A stretch of DNA of 54,083 nucleotides. Source: Tannerellaceae bacterium. GTDB taxonomy: Bacteria > Bacteroidota > Bacteroidia > Bacteroidales > Tannerellaceae. The translations under genes were made by a program, and so were the position numbers. The DNA is taken from assembly GCA_031278605.1 (NCBI GenBank), contig JAITKB010000034.1:1-54083 (forward strand). Direction: 5' to 3'. The notes under the pieces are model-generated. The model was not told the DNA's origin. It did no database searches and worked only from the letters and a program-made list of their open reading frames with translations. This document shows, piece after piece, positions 36,007 to 45,489 of this stretch. How positions within the stretch are numbered: the first letter of the stretch is position 1; every line of letters begins with the position of its first letter.

Positions 36007-37214
36007 TGGAAGAGGTTTTTTATGCCGTCCATGTCGAAGGAGAGGGAAAAGCGCAGGGTTTGGTCCAGGGGATTGTTGGGAACGGTGCTGATCAGGTAGG
36101 CGGCGTCGAGTTGGAATACGTTCATGCGGAAGCCGGCGCCCAGGGAGAAGTATTGTCGGTTGCCTTTGTTTGGGTTTTCGTAGTAATAGCCTCCCCGGAC
36201 AAAGAACTGCTCGTTGTAGCTGTATTCGGCGCCCAGGGAAACGTTCACTTCGCTTAGTTCTTCTTCTAAGCCGCCCGGTGCATCGCTGAAGGACCGGAAG
36301 ATACCGGTCATGAACGACATCCGGTTGTATTCTTCCCTGAGTTTATCGTAGGCCTCTTGTGCTTCTTCCGTATTCCCCCTGCTCTTGGGGAGGCTGGGTA
36401 CCAAATATTTACCCAGGTCCACGTAAACACCCAGGCGGTTGTAGTCGTCCAGCGGATACAGCAGCCCGGAGCCTATCTTCAGCATGGTGGGGATGAACTG
36501 GTTGGTGGCTCCGCCGTCGTAGGATATTTTCGTTCCGATATTGGAGACGTGGTAGCCGAGCGTCCACAGGCTTTCCGAACTGCCCAGGATGACGTATTTC
36601 TCCAGATACCCCGACACATCGGCGGCAAAGGAGTTGCCTGCCGTCATGGCGTCGCTCTGGTCGCCCATATCGGAGCGGATGTACCTAAGGGAGACTGCCA
36701 TGGAATAGAGTTCCGACAATTTGCGGCTATAACTTGCGTCGATGGCCATCTCGTAAGGGTTGAGGTAGTTGTAGGGGATGGGGTCCGAGGGCATCGTTTC
36801 GGCTATTTCCCCCAGGGAGAAATAGCGCAGGGATGCGCTGACGGCCTGGTTGTCGTTGTAGCCTATCTTATAAAATCCGGAGAGGTAGGCCAATGCCACG
36901 TCGTTGACTATGCGGCGCAACCAGGGCGTATAGGACAGTCCGATGCCGGCATTGCTGTAATGGAAGGCGTATTTGGCAGGATTCCAATACTGGGAGGCGA
37001 TGTCTGCACCACTGGCTACCCCGTTGTCGCCCATGGAGCCTCCCCTGGCATCGGGGGCAATGGAGAGCGAAGGGGCTGCGGTATTGATGGGGGAGAAACG
37101 GTTCTGTTCTTCCTGTTGCGCCCCAAGGGGGAAAGTTATACCGGGGAGGAAAGTCATACTGAGTATAAGCAACAGGCAGGCTGTGATATGGGGGGGGGTT
37201 GTTCTTGTTTTCAT
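36003..37214 (-). CDS. porV: type IX secretion system outer membrane protein PorV
   Basis: 403 aa; SPINTAAPSLSIAPDARGGSMGDNGVASGADIASQYWNPAKYAF; adjacent to porU. Confidence 0.9.
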   Translation of the reverse strand: MKTRTTPPHITACLLLILSMTFLPGITFPLGAQQEEQNRFSPINTAAPSLSIAPDARGGSMGDNGVASGADIASQYWNPAKYAFHYSNAGIGLSYTPWLRRIVNDVALAYLSGFYKIGYNDNQAVSASLRYFSLGEIAETMPSDPIPYNYLNPYEMAIDASYSRKLSELYSMAVSLRYIRSDMGDQSDAMTAGNSFAADVSGYLEKYVILGSSESLWTLGYHVSNIGTKISYDGGATNQFIPTMLKIGSGLLYPLDDYNRLGVYVDLGKYLVPSLPKSRGNTEEAQEAYDKLREEYNRMSFMTGIFRSFSDAPGGLEEELSEVNVSLGAEYSYNEQFFVRGGYYYENPNKGNRQYFSLGAGFRMNVFQLDAAYLISTVPNNPLDQTLRFSLSFDMDGIKNLFQ

Positions 37215-37260
37215 TCATGCTTGGGTTTGATACAACACTATAAACTGCGGGCGTTCCGGT

Positions 37261-40200
37261 TTATTGTGCGAGTACTACGAATTTGCCGGATAGCGAGGCT
37301 TCCGCCGTTTGGGCGCTACGGATGGCGGCGCGATAGAGGTAAATACCGGGACGAAGGCGCGAGCCGCTGTTGCTTGTCAGGTTCCACTCCACGATGTAGG
37401 GGGCGTCCAGGGCGGAGGAGCCGTTTTCCTGGAGATGCCATTGAAGTTGTCCGGTCATATCGTACACCCGCAGGCTTACTTGCAATGCGGATTCGGGGCG
37501 ATTGTGCCGGATGAAAAACCGTACGTATTCGCGGGCGGGAACCGGTGCAACAAGCACGGCAGCGATATCGGGTCGTATGGTTTCCTCTACTTCAAAGGTA
37601 AACGTGTCAAGCGTGGGATTGTTGGCCACGTCCCATACCCTGAATTCGGCCGTGTGTATACCCGGCGCAAGGGCAGGCAGCGAAAAGGTCACCAGGCCTT
37701 CCCCTTGGCTATCGGGCAATAAGCGGTAATAGGAGTTGAGGTTGTAGGTGAGGACGGGGTTGTTGTCTATGGAGAGCACGATGTCGTGTCCGATGCTGCT
37801 CCCGCTGATGTTAACGCCCGATTCATCCCACAGGCGGGCTACGAACAAGGGGGTGGGATTCACTTTCATGCCATCGCTGAAGGTAGAATCGTTCAGGAAC
37901 AGTTGCCGTATTTCCGGGCCTTGCGTATCTTCCTCCGGGTGCAGGGCCGAGCCTCCGACCCGGAAGTCGTTGAAGTAGCCTTGCGCTTCCCGAGCTGAGT
38001 TGTCGGCAAGGGCATAGAGGTTCATCAGGCCGTAGTCGTTGGAATAGGAAATATCCTTGGGGACGGTGAAGGAGAATCCGAAGTTTCCGTTGCTCACCTT
38101 GCTGTTCCCCACGTAGAGCGTATTGGGATAGTCGGTGAATTCAAACGGATTCCCGTTATGGTTGTTGTCCAGGGTTTGGAGTGTTTGTTTGCTGTCCAGG
38201 ATGTTGACGGTCAAGGAGCCGGAGAAGTCGGTTGCTATGGTATTCCCGTCGGGCGAAAGGATGTGGCCCTCGACGGTGATTTTCTCCAGGGCTTTGAACG
38301 TGACGGCTTCGCCCGTGTTTACCGCTTGTCCGTTTATGCTTGTCACCTGCATCCGGTATTCCGGGCAGGCGAGTTTCATGGCGGGGTCTCCGATCAGGAT
38401 AAAGTTAAGTTTATTGGTATCGTAGAGTTTGTTTTTGGTCTGCCTGATGATGTCGCCCAAGGTTTGCCGTCCTCCCTTGGGGGTTAAGGCGAAGAGTTCC
38501 CCGATCAGGTTGTTGTTGAGCTGGAAATTATTGCTTGAATACACTACGCGCGTTGTGGTGAAGAGGGCTATTCCTCCGCTTTTCTGTAGGAAAACATTTT
38601 CCCCGGCAGAGGTTGACGGATGATCGAAGCGGGTAAAGTCGCAGGTAGCCGTTATCCACAGGGGGAGGTAGGGATAGGAGAAATGAGCAATATCTGCCGT
38701 TGCGCTCAGCACTTTCTCGTCGCTCCACTGTTCGGTGCTTCCATGTCCGGTGTAATTGATTACCAGCAAACCGTCTTTGAGTTGTTTTTGTATGTTTTGC
38801 CGCACATCCGGGTAGGTGGAACTGCTTTTCTTGTAGGCGTCGAAGAAGATCTTGCTTACAAGGAATTCGGGATGTTCGTTTCTTACCCGTTCGCCCAGGC
38901 TGTCGGCATATTCCATGTGTTCGTTGCTGTAAGCATCTGCCGCACTTCCGTCGTCGGCCACAAAGCACACCCTGTTTTTCCATGCGCCTGTCGAGGCATT
39001 GTCTATATATTGTAAGACTTTATCTACCGCAAGCGTTGCTTCCTCCTGCGTCCGGACGGGGAAGCGACCAATGCCCAACTGTATGTTCCCTATCCCGAAA
39101 GGCGCATCTTCGAGCGCCCCGAAGTAATCGTCCGTTACATAGGAATACTGGTTCAGGGAGTTTTCCGATTGATACGTGAGCAACATATTGGAGGTAAATA
39201 CATTTTTCCATCCGGCCGTTACGGAGCGGTTATCGTAGGCGCCGTCGCCGAAGAGGAGGAGGTATTTCGGTCGGTCGGCCTCTGTTGCGCTACGGTCGTA
39301 AAACATCTTCATAAAGCGGCGGTAGGCCGTGGCATCCGGCGCTCCGCTGGAAAATTCATTGTATATCTGCTGCGGACTTACCACCTCTACGCTCAGGTTA
39401 TCCTTTGTGCGATGTATTTCGGCCAGGCGTTCGGCCTGGGGGCGGAGGGCATCCCCGGCGATGAGGATCATATCCGTTTGCGGCAGGGCGTGCAGGTTCT
39501 GGTTGGTCACTTCCCCAACGATTTCCCAGGCCCCCTGTTCCTGGTTGGTCTGTACGGCTGCAAACTCCCGCAAACTGCCGGCCGGGATGGTGAACGACAC
39601 CTCCGTCCCATCCCGCCGCGTCTCTATCCGTTTGGGGTTTATCCCGTCGGTAACGTCAAACACCAGCGTATGTTCGTTGGCTTCCCCCAGTACAAAACGG
39701 GAGATATTATTGCGTGAGGCGATGCTGCGGAACAGGGTGAACGGTCCGTATGGTTTCAAGGTGCGCTTGACGTGCAGGCGGATATAATCCAGGTACACAT
39801 TCTCGTCGCCCGTATTATTGTATCCGACGCTGATGACCGGATTCTCATTTTTGTTGCCCGCCCATACTCCGGTATTCGTCCCGGCTACGGCTTTGGTGTA
39901 GGTGTTCCCGGAACCGACCGCTGCGAGTTTGATGTCCAACAGGGGATTCCCCTCGATGTATAAGGTTGCTATGCCTGTTGTTGATTTGGGACGGGCGATG
40001 AAGCGCATGCTCCAGATCCCGTCTTCGCCGGTCAGACCGGGGATGCGGAATACCGACGAGGCAATGGTGCGCGAACCGCCGGTGGCGAAGGATTCGCCGA
40101 ATAGCTCCCGTCCGGAGTTGTTGATTGAAACCAGGTCCTCTTCAAACACCCGGTATTCGTCGAAGGAGGTGATGGTCAGGGATGCTTCAGGGGCGGTGGC

Positions 40201-40650
40201 TGCCAGAGTTTCCATTTCTTTGCCTTCGGTGGCGTCGGTCAGGAAGTAATAACCGTACAGGGAGTAGGGGTTGTTGGTGTGGATAAAGGTTTTTGCCTCT
40301 TCGCTGTATTCCCATTTTACGGCGCCTTTTGCGTAGAACAGCAGATAATTTTCCCCTCGGTACGTGGCTGTGGCGGGGAGGTCGTCGGTATAAGGTTTCC
40401 TGAAATCTTCCTCCAGCGGCCAGCCGCCGTATCCGTGCACGGATACGGCCTGCGGGGTGGCGAATCCCATTTTTTTCAATTCCTCATCCGTTATTTTGCA
40501 GATACCGGTATTTCCCACCCGTATCTTCACCCACCGGCCCGTGGACAGTAGCGACTGGGGGGCGTAACTTCCTGCGTCTGTCGCCTTTGCCGAAGAGAAG
40601 CAACTCAGGCACAGCAGTCCTATTTTAAGCACATACGTTACGTTCTTCAT
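37261..40650 (-). CDS. porU: type IX secretion system sortase PorU (C25 peptidase fold)
   Basis: 1129 aa; LVINYTGHGSTEQWSDEKVLS (His), LWITATCDFTRFDHP (Cys). Confidence 0.92.
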   Translation of the reverse strand: MKNVTYVLKIGLLCLSCFSSAKATDAGSYAPQSLLSTGRWVKIRVGNTGICKITDEELKKMGFATPQAVSVHGYGGWPLEEDFRKPYTDDLPATATYRGENYLLFYAKGAVKWEYSEEAKTFIHTNNPYSLYGYYFLTDATEGKEMETLAATAPEASLTITSFDEYRVFEEDLVSINNSGRELFGESFATGGSRTIASSVFRIPGLTGEDGIWSMRFIARPKSTTGIATLYIEGNPLLDIKLAAVGSGNTYTKAVAGTNTGVWAGNKNENPVISVGYNNTGDENVYLDYIRLHVKRTLKPYGPFTLFRSIASRNNISRFVLGEANEHTLVFDVTDGINPKRIETRRDGTEVSFTIPAGSLREFAAVQTNQEQGAWEIVGEVTNQNLHALPQTDMILIAGDALRPQAERLAEIHRTKDNLSVEVVSPQQIYNEFSSGAPDATAYRRFMKMFYDRSATEADRPKYLLLFGDGAYDNRSVTAGWKNVFTSNMLLTYQSENSLNQYSYVTDDYFGALEDAPFGIGNIQLGIGRFPVRTQEEATLAVDKVLQYIDNASTGAWKNRVCFVADDGSAADAYSNEHMEYADSLGERVRNEHPEFLVSKIFFDAYKKSSSTYPDVRQNIQKQLKDGLLVINYTGHGSTEQWSDEKVLSATADIAHFSYPYLPLWITATCDFTRFDHPSTSAGENVFLQKSGGIALFTTTRVVYSSNNFQLNNNLIGELFALTPKGGRQTLGDIIRQTKNKLYDTNKLNFILIGDPAMKLACPEYRMQVTSINGQAVNTGEAVTFKALEKITVEGHILSPDGNTIATDFSGSLTVNILDSKQTLQTLDNNHNGNPFEFTDYPNTLYVGNSKVSNGNFGFSFTVPKDISYSNDYGLMNLYALADNSAREAQGYFNDFRVGGSALHPEEDTQGPEIRQLFLNDSTFSDGMKVNPTPLFVARLWDESGVNISGSSIGHDIVLSIDNNPVLTYNLNSYYRLLPDSQGEGLVTFSLPALAPGIHTAEFRVWDVANNPTLDTFTFEVEETIRPDIAAVLVAPVPAREYVRFFIRHNRPESALQVSLRVYDMTGQLQWHLQENGSSALDAPYIVEWNLTSNSGSRLRPGIYLYRAAIRSAQTAEASLSGKFVVLAQ

Positions 40651-40657
40651 GGTTTAA

Positions 40658-41275
40658 TTATCTCACATGGAAATCCAATAGCTTTCGTTGGCCGATATAT
40701 CCCTGCAGGTGGTCGCCTATCTTTACCGCACCTACACCCTGCGGTGTTCCGGTGTAGATCAGGTCGCCTGTTTTCAAGGTGAAGAACCGGCTGGCATAAG
40801 CCACTATTTTATCTGCTTTAAAGATCATATCCGAGGTGTTTCCCTCCTGGACTTTCATGCCGTTTATCTCCAGGCGGAAGGGTATCCGGTTTATATCTCC
40901 CCCTGCTTCTGAGAGCGGGATGAATGTACCCACGGCAGCCGAATGATCAAAGGCTTTACTTATTTCCCATGGCAATCTTTCCGATTTCAGCTTCTCCTGC
41001 AAATCGCGCGCCGTGAAGTCAATGCCTACGGTTACTTCGCCGTAATAGCGGGGAGCGAAGCGTTCGGCGATGTTTTTCCCCAGGCGGTTTATCCGGATTA
41101 CCATTTCCGTTTCGTAATGAATTTTCGATGAGAAGTCGGGGATAAAAAAGGGTTTCCCGTTTTTCAGCAGCGAAGATTCGGATTTCATGAAAATAACAGG
41201 TTCTGCCATTTCCGGCGCGGCATGCATTTCCTTGTTGTGGGAAGCATAGTTCATCCCTACGGCTATGATTTTCAT
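40658..41275 (-). CDS. fumarylacetoacetate hydrolase family protein
   Basis: Starts MKIIAVGMNYASHNKEM; VIFMKSESSLLKNGKPFFIPDFSSKIHYETEMVIRI; GDLIYTGTPQGVGAVKIGD. Confidence 0.93.
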   Translation of the reverse strand: MKIIAVGMNYASHNKEMHAAPEMAEPVIFMKSESSLLKNGKPFFIPDFSSKIHYETEMVIRINRLGKNIAERFAPRYYGEVTVGIDFTARDLQEKLKSERLPWEISKAFDHSAAVGTFIPLSEAGGDINRIPFRLEINGMKVQEGNTSDMIFKADKIVAYASRFFTLKTGDLIYTGTPQGVGAVKIGDHLQGYIGQRKLLDFHVR

Positions 41276-41928
41276 TTTCTGTGATTGATAATGCCCAGGC
41301 GGTTGAACATGACGGCCAGGTGGGCATACATGGAGGTGTTCTGCACAACCGCATCCTGGGGTACGCGGATGCGGAAGGGGGTGAAGTTCCAGAGCGCCTT
41401 GATGCCTTCGGCGATGATATGGTCGGTCACATCCTGGGCCTGATCTACCGGGACGGTTATGATGCCTATGGTGGCATCCAGGGTCTTTTGGCGGGCCGGG
41501 AACTCCCGGAGGTGAAACACCGGGATTCCATTGACGGCCGTATCCGCCAGGCTTTCGCGGATATCGAAACCGGCCACGATTTCCAAGCCGTATTGTTTCA
41601 GCCCGGAATCGTGCAACAGGGCTGCGCCCAGGCTTCCTACGCCAAACAACAGGGCTTTGTGCTGCACGGTAAAGCCCAGGAAGTTTTCCAAGGCGGCTAT
41701 CAGGGTTTCGATTTCGTATCCCACCCTTGTTTTTCCCGAAACATTCACAAAGGAAAGGTCCTTGGCCACCTGGCTGGGAGCTACGCTGATTTCTCTGGCT
41801 ATTTGTGTGGAAGAAACGCGGGTTTTTCCTTTTCCTTTCAGCAGTTTCACGAAAGCGAGGTACCAGGGCAACCGCCTCAGGGTTGGTTCGGGCAGTTTCA
41901 TAACCGGGGGGATTTGTTCTTGGTTCAT
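41272..41928 (-). CDS. rex: redox-sensing transcriptional repressor Rex
   Basis: Starts MNQEQIPPVMKLPEPTLRRLPWYLAFVKLLKGKGKTRVSSTQIAREISVAPSQVAKDLSFV; ALLFGVGSLGAALLHD. Confidence 0.94.
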   Translation of the reverse strand: MNQEQIPPVMKLPEPTLRRLPWYLAFVKLLKGKGKTRVSSTQIAREISVAPSQVAKDLSFVNVSGKTRVGYEIETLIAALENFLGFTVQHKALLFGVGSLGAALLHDSGLKQYGLEIVAGFDIRESLADTAVNGIPVFHLREFPARQKTLDATIGIITVPVDQAQDVTDHIIAEGIKALWNFTPFRIRVPQDAVVQNTSMYAHLAVMFNRLGIINHRK

Positions 41929-41972
41929 GCTTGTTTGTTTGATGTGTGCCGGACAAAAATACAATTTTCTTT

Positions 41973-42782
41973 TCAGGGATTCTCCGCCTGCCGGCAAACA
42001 TCCCGGATCACCAATCCGGCGAGGGTAAAGCCGAATATGGCGGGGATATGCGTCAGGGTTCCGTTGATCTGTACTTTTTGGCTGCACCATTCGTGGTTCA
42101 GCAGTTCCGGTTTCCCGGGTCCCCGGTTTGCTTTGGGGCAAAGGCATGTTGCTGTCCCGCACGCGGTTTCTCCGCCTTTGTTTTGCAGCACTTCGGGGCT
42201 ATAGACGCAGAGGAATTTTTTTGCCGGGGGGATTGACTTTTTCAGTTTGCGTCTCAGGGCGGCTCCCAGCGGGCAGCCTTTTACCTGCCAGAATTCCGCC
42301 ACCTGTATTTTCGATGCGTCTGTTTTGAGGGCGGCCCCCATGGAGGAAAACAATACGGCCGGCGTTCGGGTAGCCGTCCGTATCAGTTCTGCCTTGTGTT
42401 CCAGGCTGTCGATGGCGTCGATGATGTAGTGGTAGGTTTCCAGGGCGAACGAATCGCTTGTTTCCTTGCTGTAAATCATCTGAAGGGCTTGTATCTCTGC
42501 CTGGGGGTTTATTTCCAGGAGGCGCTTTTTCAGCGCCTCCACTTTGACCTGTCCCAGTGTCCGGGTTGTTGCCATGAGTTGGCGGTTGATATTCGTTATG
42601 CAAATCCTGTCGGAGTCTACCAGGGTGAGGCTTCCGAGGCCGGAACGTATGAGACTTTCGGCGCACCAACTTCCTACGCCTCCTGCGCCGAAGAGGATGA
42701 CCCGCGTTGCGGCGATGCGTTTCATGGATTCGCCGCCCAGCAGGAGTTCCGTTCGTTGGAACAGTCCTTTTTCCGATCCCAT
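41973..42782 (-). CDS. tcdA: tRNA threonylcarbamoyladenosine dehydratase (ThiF/MoeB family)
   Basis: 269 aa; RTELLLGGESMKRIAATRVILFGAGGVGSWCAESLIRSGLGSLTLVDSDRICITNINRQLMA. Confidence 0.92.
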   Translation of the reverse strand: MGSEKGLFQRTELLLGGESMKRIAATRVILFGAGGVGSWCAESLIRSGLGSLTLVDSDRICITNINRQLMATTRTLGQVKVEALKKRLLEINPQAEIQALQMIYSKETSDSFALETYHYIIDAIDSLEHKAELIRTATRTPAVLFSSMGAALKTDASKIQVAEFWQVKGCPLGAALRRKLKKSIPPAKKFLCVYSPEVLQNKGGETACGTATCLCPKANRGPGKPELLNHEWCSQKVQINGTLTHIPAIFGFTLAGLVIRDVCRQAENP

Positions 42783-42795
42783 ACGGCGGCGGATT

Positions 42796-45009
42796 TTAGT
42801 AATCGCGGCGACGGGGACGCTCCTCGCGGGATGAGTCTTTCGATCCCCTGGGGTCGGTGCGGCGTTCGGTGCGCAGGGGGCGTTCTTCGTATCCTTCGGG
42901 TTTGGGCATTAATACCTTGCGTGAGAGTTTGAACTTTCCGGTTTTGGGGTCTATGTCCACCAACTTGATCCGTACGGGGTCTCCTTCCTTCAGTCCGGCT
43001 TGTTCTACGGTATCCAGCCGTTTCCAGTCTATTTCCGATATATGCAGTAAGCCGTCCTTGCCCGGCATAAATTCCACGAAAGCGCCGTAGGGCATGACCG
43101 ACGATATTTTCCCTTCGTATATTTCCCCCACTTCGGGTACGGCCACGATGGCCCGGATGGCTTTCAGTGCGGCGTCTATGGAGGCCTTGTTGTTGGCGGC
43201 GATTTCTACCTTGCCCACCCCGTCTATCTCATCTATGGAGATTACGGCGCCGGATTTTTCCTGTATTCCCTGGATGATTTTCCCGCCCGGGCCGATGACG
43301 GCCCCGATGTATTCCTTACCGATCGTAAGGGTCTCGATGCGTGGGGCGTGGGGCTTGAGGTCGGCACGGGCTGCGGGCATGGTTTCCACCAGTTTGCCCA
43401 GGATATGCATCCGTCCTTCTTTGGCTTGCGCCAGGGCTTTTTCGAGGATTTCATAGGAAAGGCCGTCTACCTTAATATCCATTTGGGTGGCGGTGATGCC
43501 GTTTTCCGTACCGGTTACTTTAAAGTCCATATCGCCCAGGTGGTCTTCGTCGCCCAGAATATCGGAGAGGATGGCGTAGTTCTGTCCTTTGTTTTCCGAG
43601 ATCAATCCCATGGCGATGCCCGAGACCGGTCTTTTGATTTGCACTCCGGCATCCATCAGGGCCAGGGTGCCGGCGCAGACGGTGGCCATGGAGGAGGAAC
43701 CGTTGGATTCGAGTATGTCGGAGATGACACGTATGACGTAGGGATAATCGGCGGGTATCATGCGTTTCAATGCGCGGTGTGCCAGGTTGCCGTGGCCTAC
43801 TTCGCGGCGTCCTACCCCGCGGGAGGGTTTGGCGTCGCCGGTGGAGAAGGGGGGGAAGTTGTAATGCAGCAGGAAGCGTTCTTTCCCGTGGTTGAGTACG
43901 TCGTCCACGATTTTCTCGTCGGCCTTGGTGCCCAGGGTTACGGTGGTGAGCGACTGGGTTTCGCCCCGGGTGAAGACGGCGGCCCCGTGGGGTCCGGGCA
44001 CGTAGTCGGCCTCGCACCAGATGGGGCGGATTTCCGTTGTTTTCCGTCCGTCCAGGCGTTTGCCTTCGTCCAGGATGGCGCGGCGCATGGCTTCTTTTTC
44101 CACGTCGTGGTAATAGCGACCGATCATCCCGGCTTTTTCCTCCAATTCTTCTTCCGTGAATCCGCCCTTGTATTCTTCCACGATGCGTTCAAAGGCTTCG
44201 GTGCGTTCCTGTTTGCCCGAGGCCGAGACGGCAATGGCATAGACCTTGTCGTAGCATTTCAGGCGAACGTCCTTGCGCAGTTCTTCGTCGTTTGTCTCGT
44301 GTTCGTAGGAGCGTTTTTCCATTTTGCCGCAGGCGGCCGACAACTCCAGTTGCACCCGGCACTGGTCTTTGATGGCTTCGTGGGCTACTTTGATGGCTTC
44401 CAGCATATCGGCTTCCTGGACTTCGTCCATTTCCCCTTCCACCATCATGATGTTGTCCAGGGTGGCGCCTACCATAATATCCATATCGGCTTTTTCGAGT
44501 TCGGCGAACGTGGGGTTGATCACAAATTTCCCTTCCACGCGCGCCACGCGCACTTCGGATATAGGTCCGTTGAAGGGGATGTCGGACACGGCCAGAGCCG
44601 AGGATGCCGCCAAACCGGCCAGGGCGTCGGGGACGTCGTTCCCGTCGGAGGAGTACAGTATGATATTCACGAATACTTCGGCATGATAGTTATCGGGAAA
44701 GAGCGGCCGAAGCGCCCGATCGACCAGGCGCGAGGTGAGTATTTCGTAATCGGAAGCCTTGCCTTCCCTTCGGGTAAAGCCTCCGGGGAAACGTCCGTAG
44801 GCTGAGAATTTTTCTTTGTATTCTACCTGGAGCGGCATAAAGTCGACGCCCGCGGCGGCTTCTTTGGCGGCGGTGACCGTGGCGAGCAACATCGTGTTAC
44901 CCATTGTCACCGTGACGGCGCCATCGGCTTGTTTGGCCAGTTTCCCGGTTTCTACCGTGATGATTCGTCCATCACTTAATTCAATCGTTCTGTTAATTGG
45001 AGCAACCAT
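42796..45009 (-). CDS. pnp: polyribonucleotide nucleotidyltransferase
   Basis: 737 aa; PNPase core, KH ([27 protein letters not shown]) and S1 domains. Confidence 0.97.
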   Translation of the reverse strand: MVAPINRTIELSDGRIITVETGKLAKQADGAVTVTMGNTMLLATVTAAKEAAAGVDFMPLQVEYKEKFSAYGRFPGGFTRREGKASDYEILTSRLVDRALRPLFPDNYHAEVFVNIILYSSDGNDVPDALAGLAASSALAVSDIPFNGPISEVRVARVEGKFVINPTFAELEKADMDIMVGATLDNIMMVEGEMDEVQEADMLEAIKVAHEAIKDQCRVQLELSAACGKMEKRSYEHETNDEELRKDVRLKCYDKVYAIAVSASGKQERTEAFERIVEEYKGGFTEEELEEKAGMIGRYYHDVEKEAMRRAILDEGKRLDGRKTTEIRPIWCEADYVPGPHGAAVFTRGETQSLTTVTLGTKADEKIVDDVLNHGKERFLLHYNFPPFSTGDAKPSRGVGRREVGHGNLAHRALKRMIPADYPYVIRVISDILESNGSSSMATVCAGTLALMDAGVQIKRPVSGIAMGLISENKGQNYAILSDILGDEDHLGDMDFKVTGTENGITATQMDIKVDGLSYEILEKALAQAKEGRMHILGKLVETMPAARADLKPHAPRIETLTIGKEYIGAVIGPGGKIIQGIQEKSGAVISIDEIDGVGKVEIAANNKASIDAALKAIRAIVAVPEVGEIYEGKISSVMPYGAFVEFMPGKDGLLHISEIDWKRLDTVEQAGLKEGDPVRIKLVDIDPKTGKFKLSRKVLMPKPEGYEERPLRTERRTDPRGSKDSSREERPRRRDY

Positions 45010-45060
45010 AATTTTCTGTTCTCTTTAATATTATCATCTTATTACCATCTTTAAACCGGG

Positions 45061-45068
45061 CAAAGATA
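45061..45068 (-). promoter_or_regulatory. Bacteroidetes -7 box (TATCTTTG) for pnp
   Basis: CAAAGATA on + strand, 52 bp upstream of ATG 45009. Confidence 0.5.
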
Positions 45069-45136
45069 ATTTTTTTTTACCATCGACCGATAATACGGCG
45101 GATCTGTTTCCGTGTCGGTCGCCGAGAAAAGGGGCT

Positions 45137-45270
45137 TTTGCCGGAGTGCACAGCAGCTAAATTTCCTGTGCACAGAAAATTTTGCCGGAGTGCACAGAAA
45201 ATTTTGCCGGAGTGCACAGAAAATTTAGCCGGAGTGCACAGGAAATTTTGCTGCTGTGCACAGAAAATTC
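45137..45270. repeat. 22-bp tandem palindromic array D (six GTGCAC cores)
   Basis: GTGCAC at 45146, 45168, 45190, 45212, 45234, 45256 (exactly 22 bp); units like GCCGGAGTGCACAGAAAATTTT. Confidence 0.95.
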
Positions 45271-45458
45271 CGCCCCTTCCGGCCTTCGGCTTCCGGCGTC
45301 GTGGGAGGGAGGATTAGATTCCTTTGTTTCAACGTATTAACTGATGTAGGGTCGATCCCCGCCTTGCTTTGGCCTCCGGGCTGCTCCCATGGGTCAAGCC
45401 CCGGGCGGGATAACCGGTGGAAAGCCCCGGGATTGCTACGGAAACCGTTTTTTTTGTG

Positions 45459-45466
45459 TAGATTTG
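45459..45466 (+). promoter_or_regulatory. Bacteroidetes -7 box (TAGATTTG) for the acetyltransferase gene
   Basis: TAnnTTTG 24 bp upstream of ATG 45490. Confidence 0.4.
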
Positions 45467-45489
45467 CCTTTCCATAAAAGAAAAACAGC

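Noticed and set aside
43348-44805. 485-aa plus-strand ORF antisense to pnp
   Set aside because: Antisense shadow ORF; the pnp translation on the minus strand is clear.
8866-45270. The 22-bp arrays as CRISPR arrays
   Set aside because: Period is 22 bp with no unique spacers of 30 bp or more and no cas genes; the units are contiguous palindromes.
45290-45450. Possible mobile-element remnant between array D and the acetyltransferase gene (AGCCCCGGG twice)
   Set aside because: No transposase similarity, terminal inverted repeats or target duplication could be identified.
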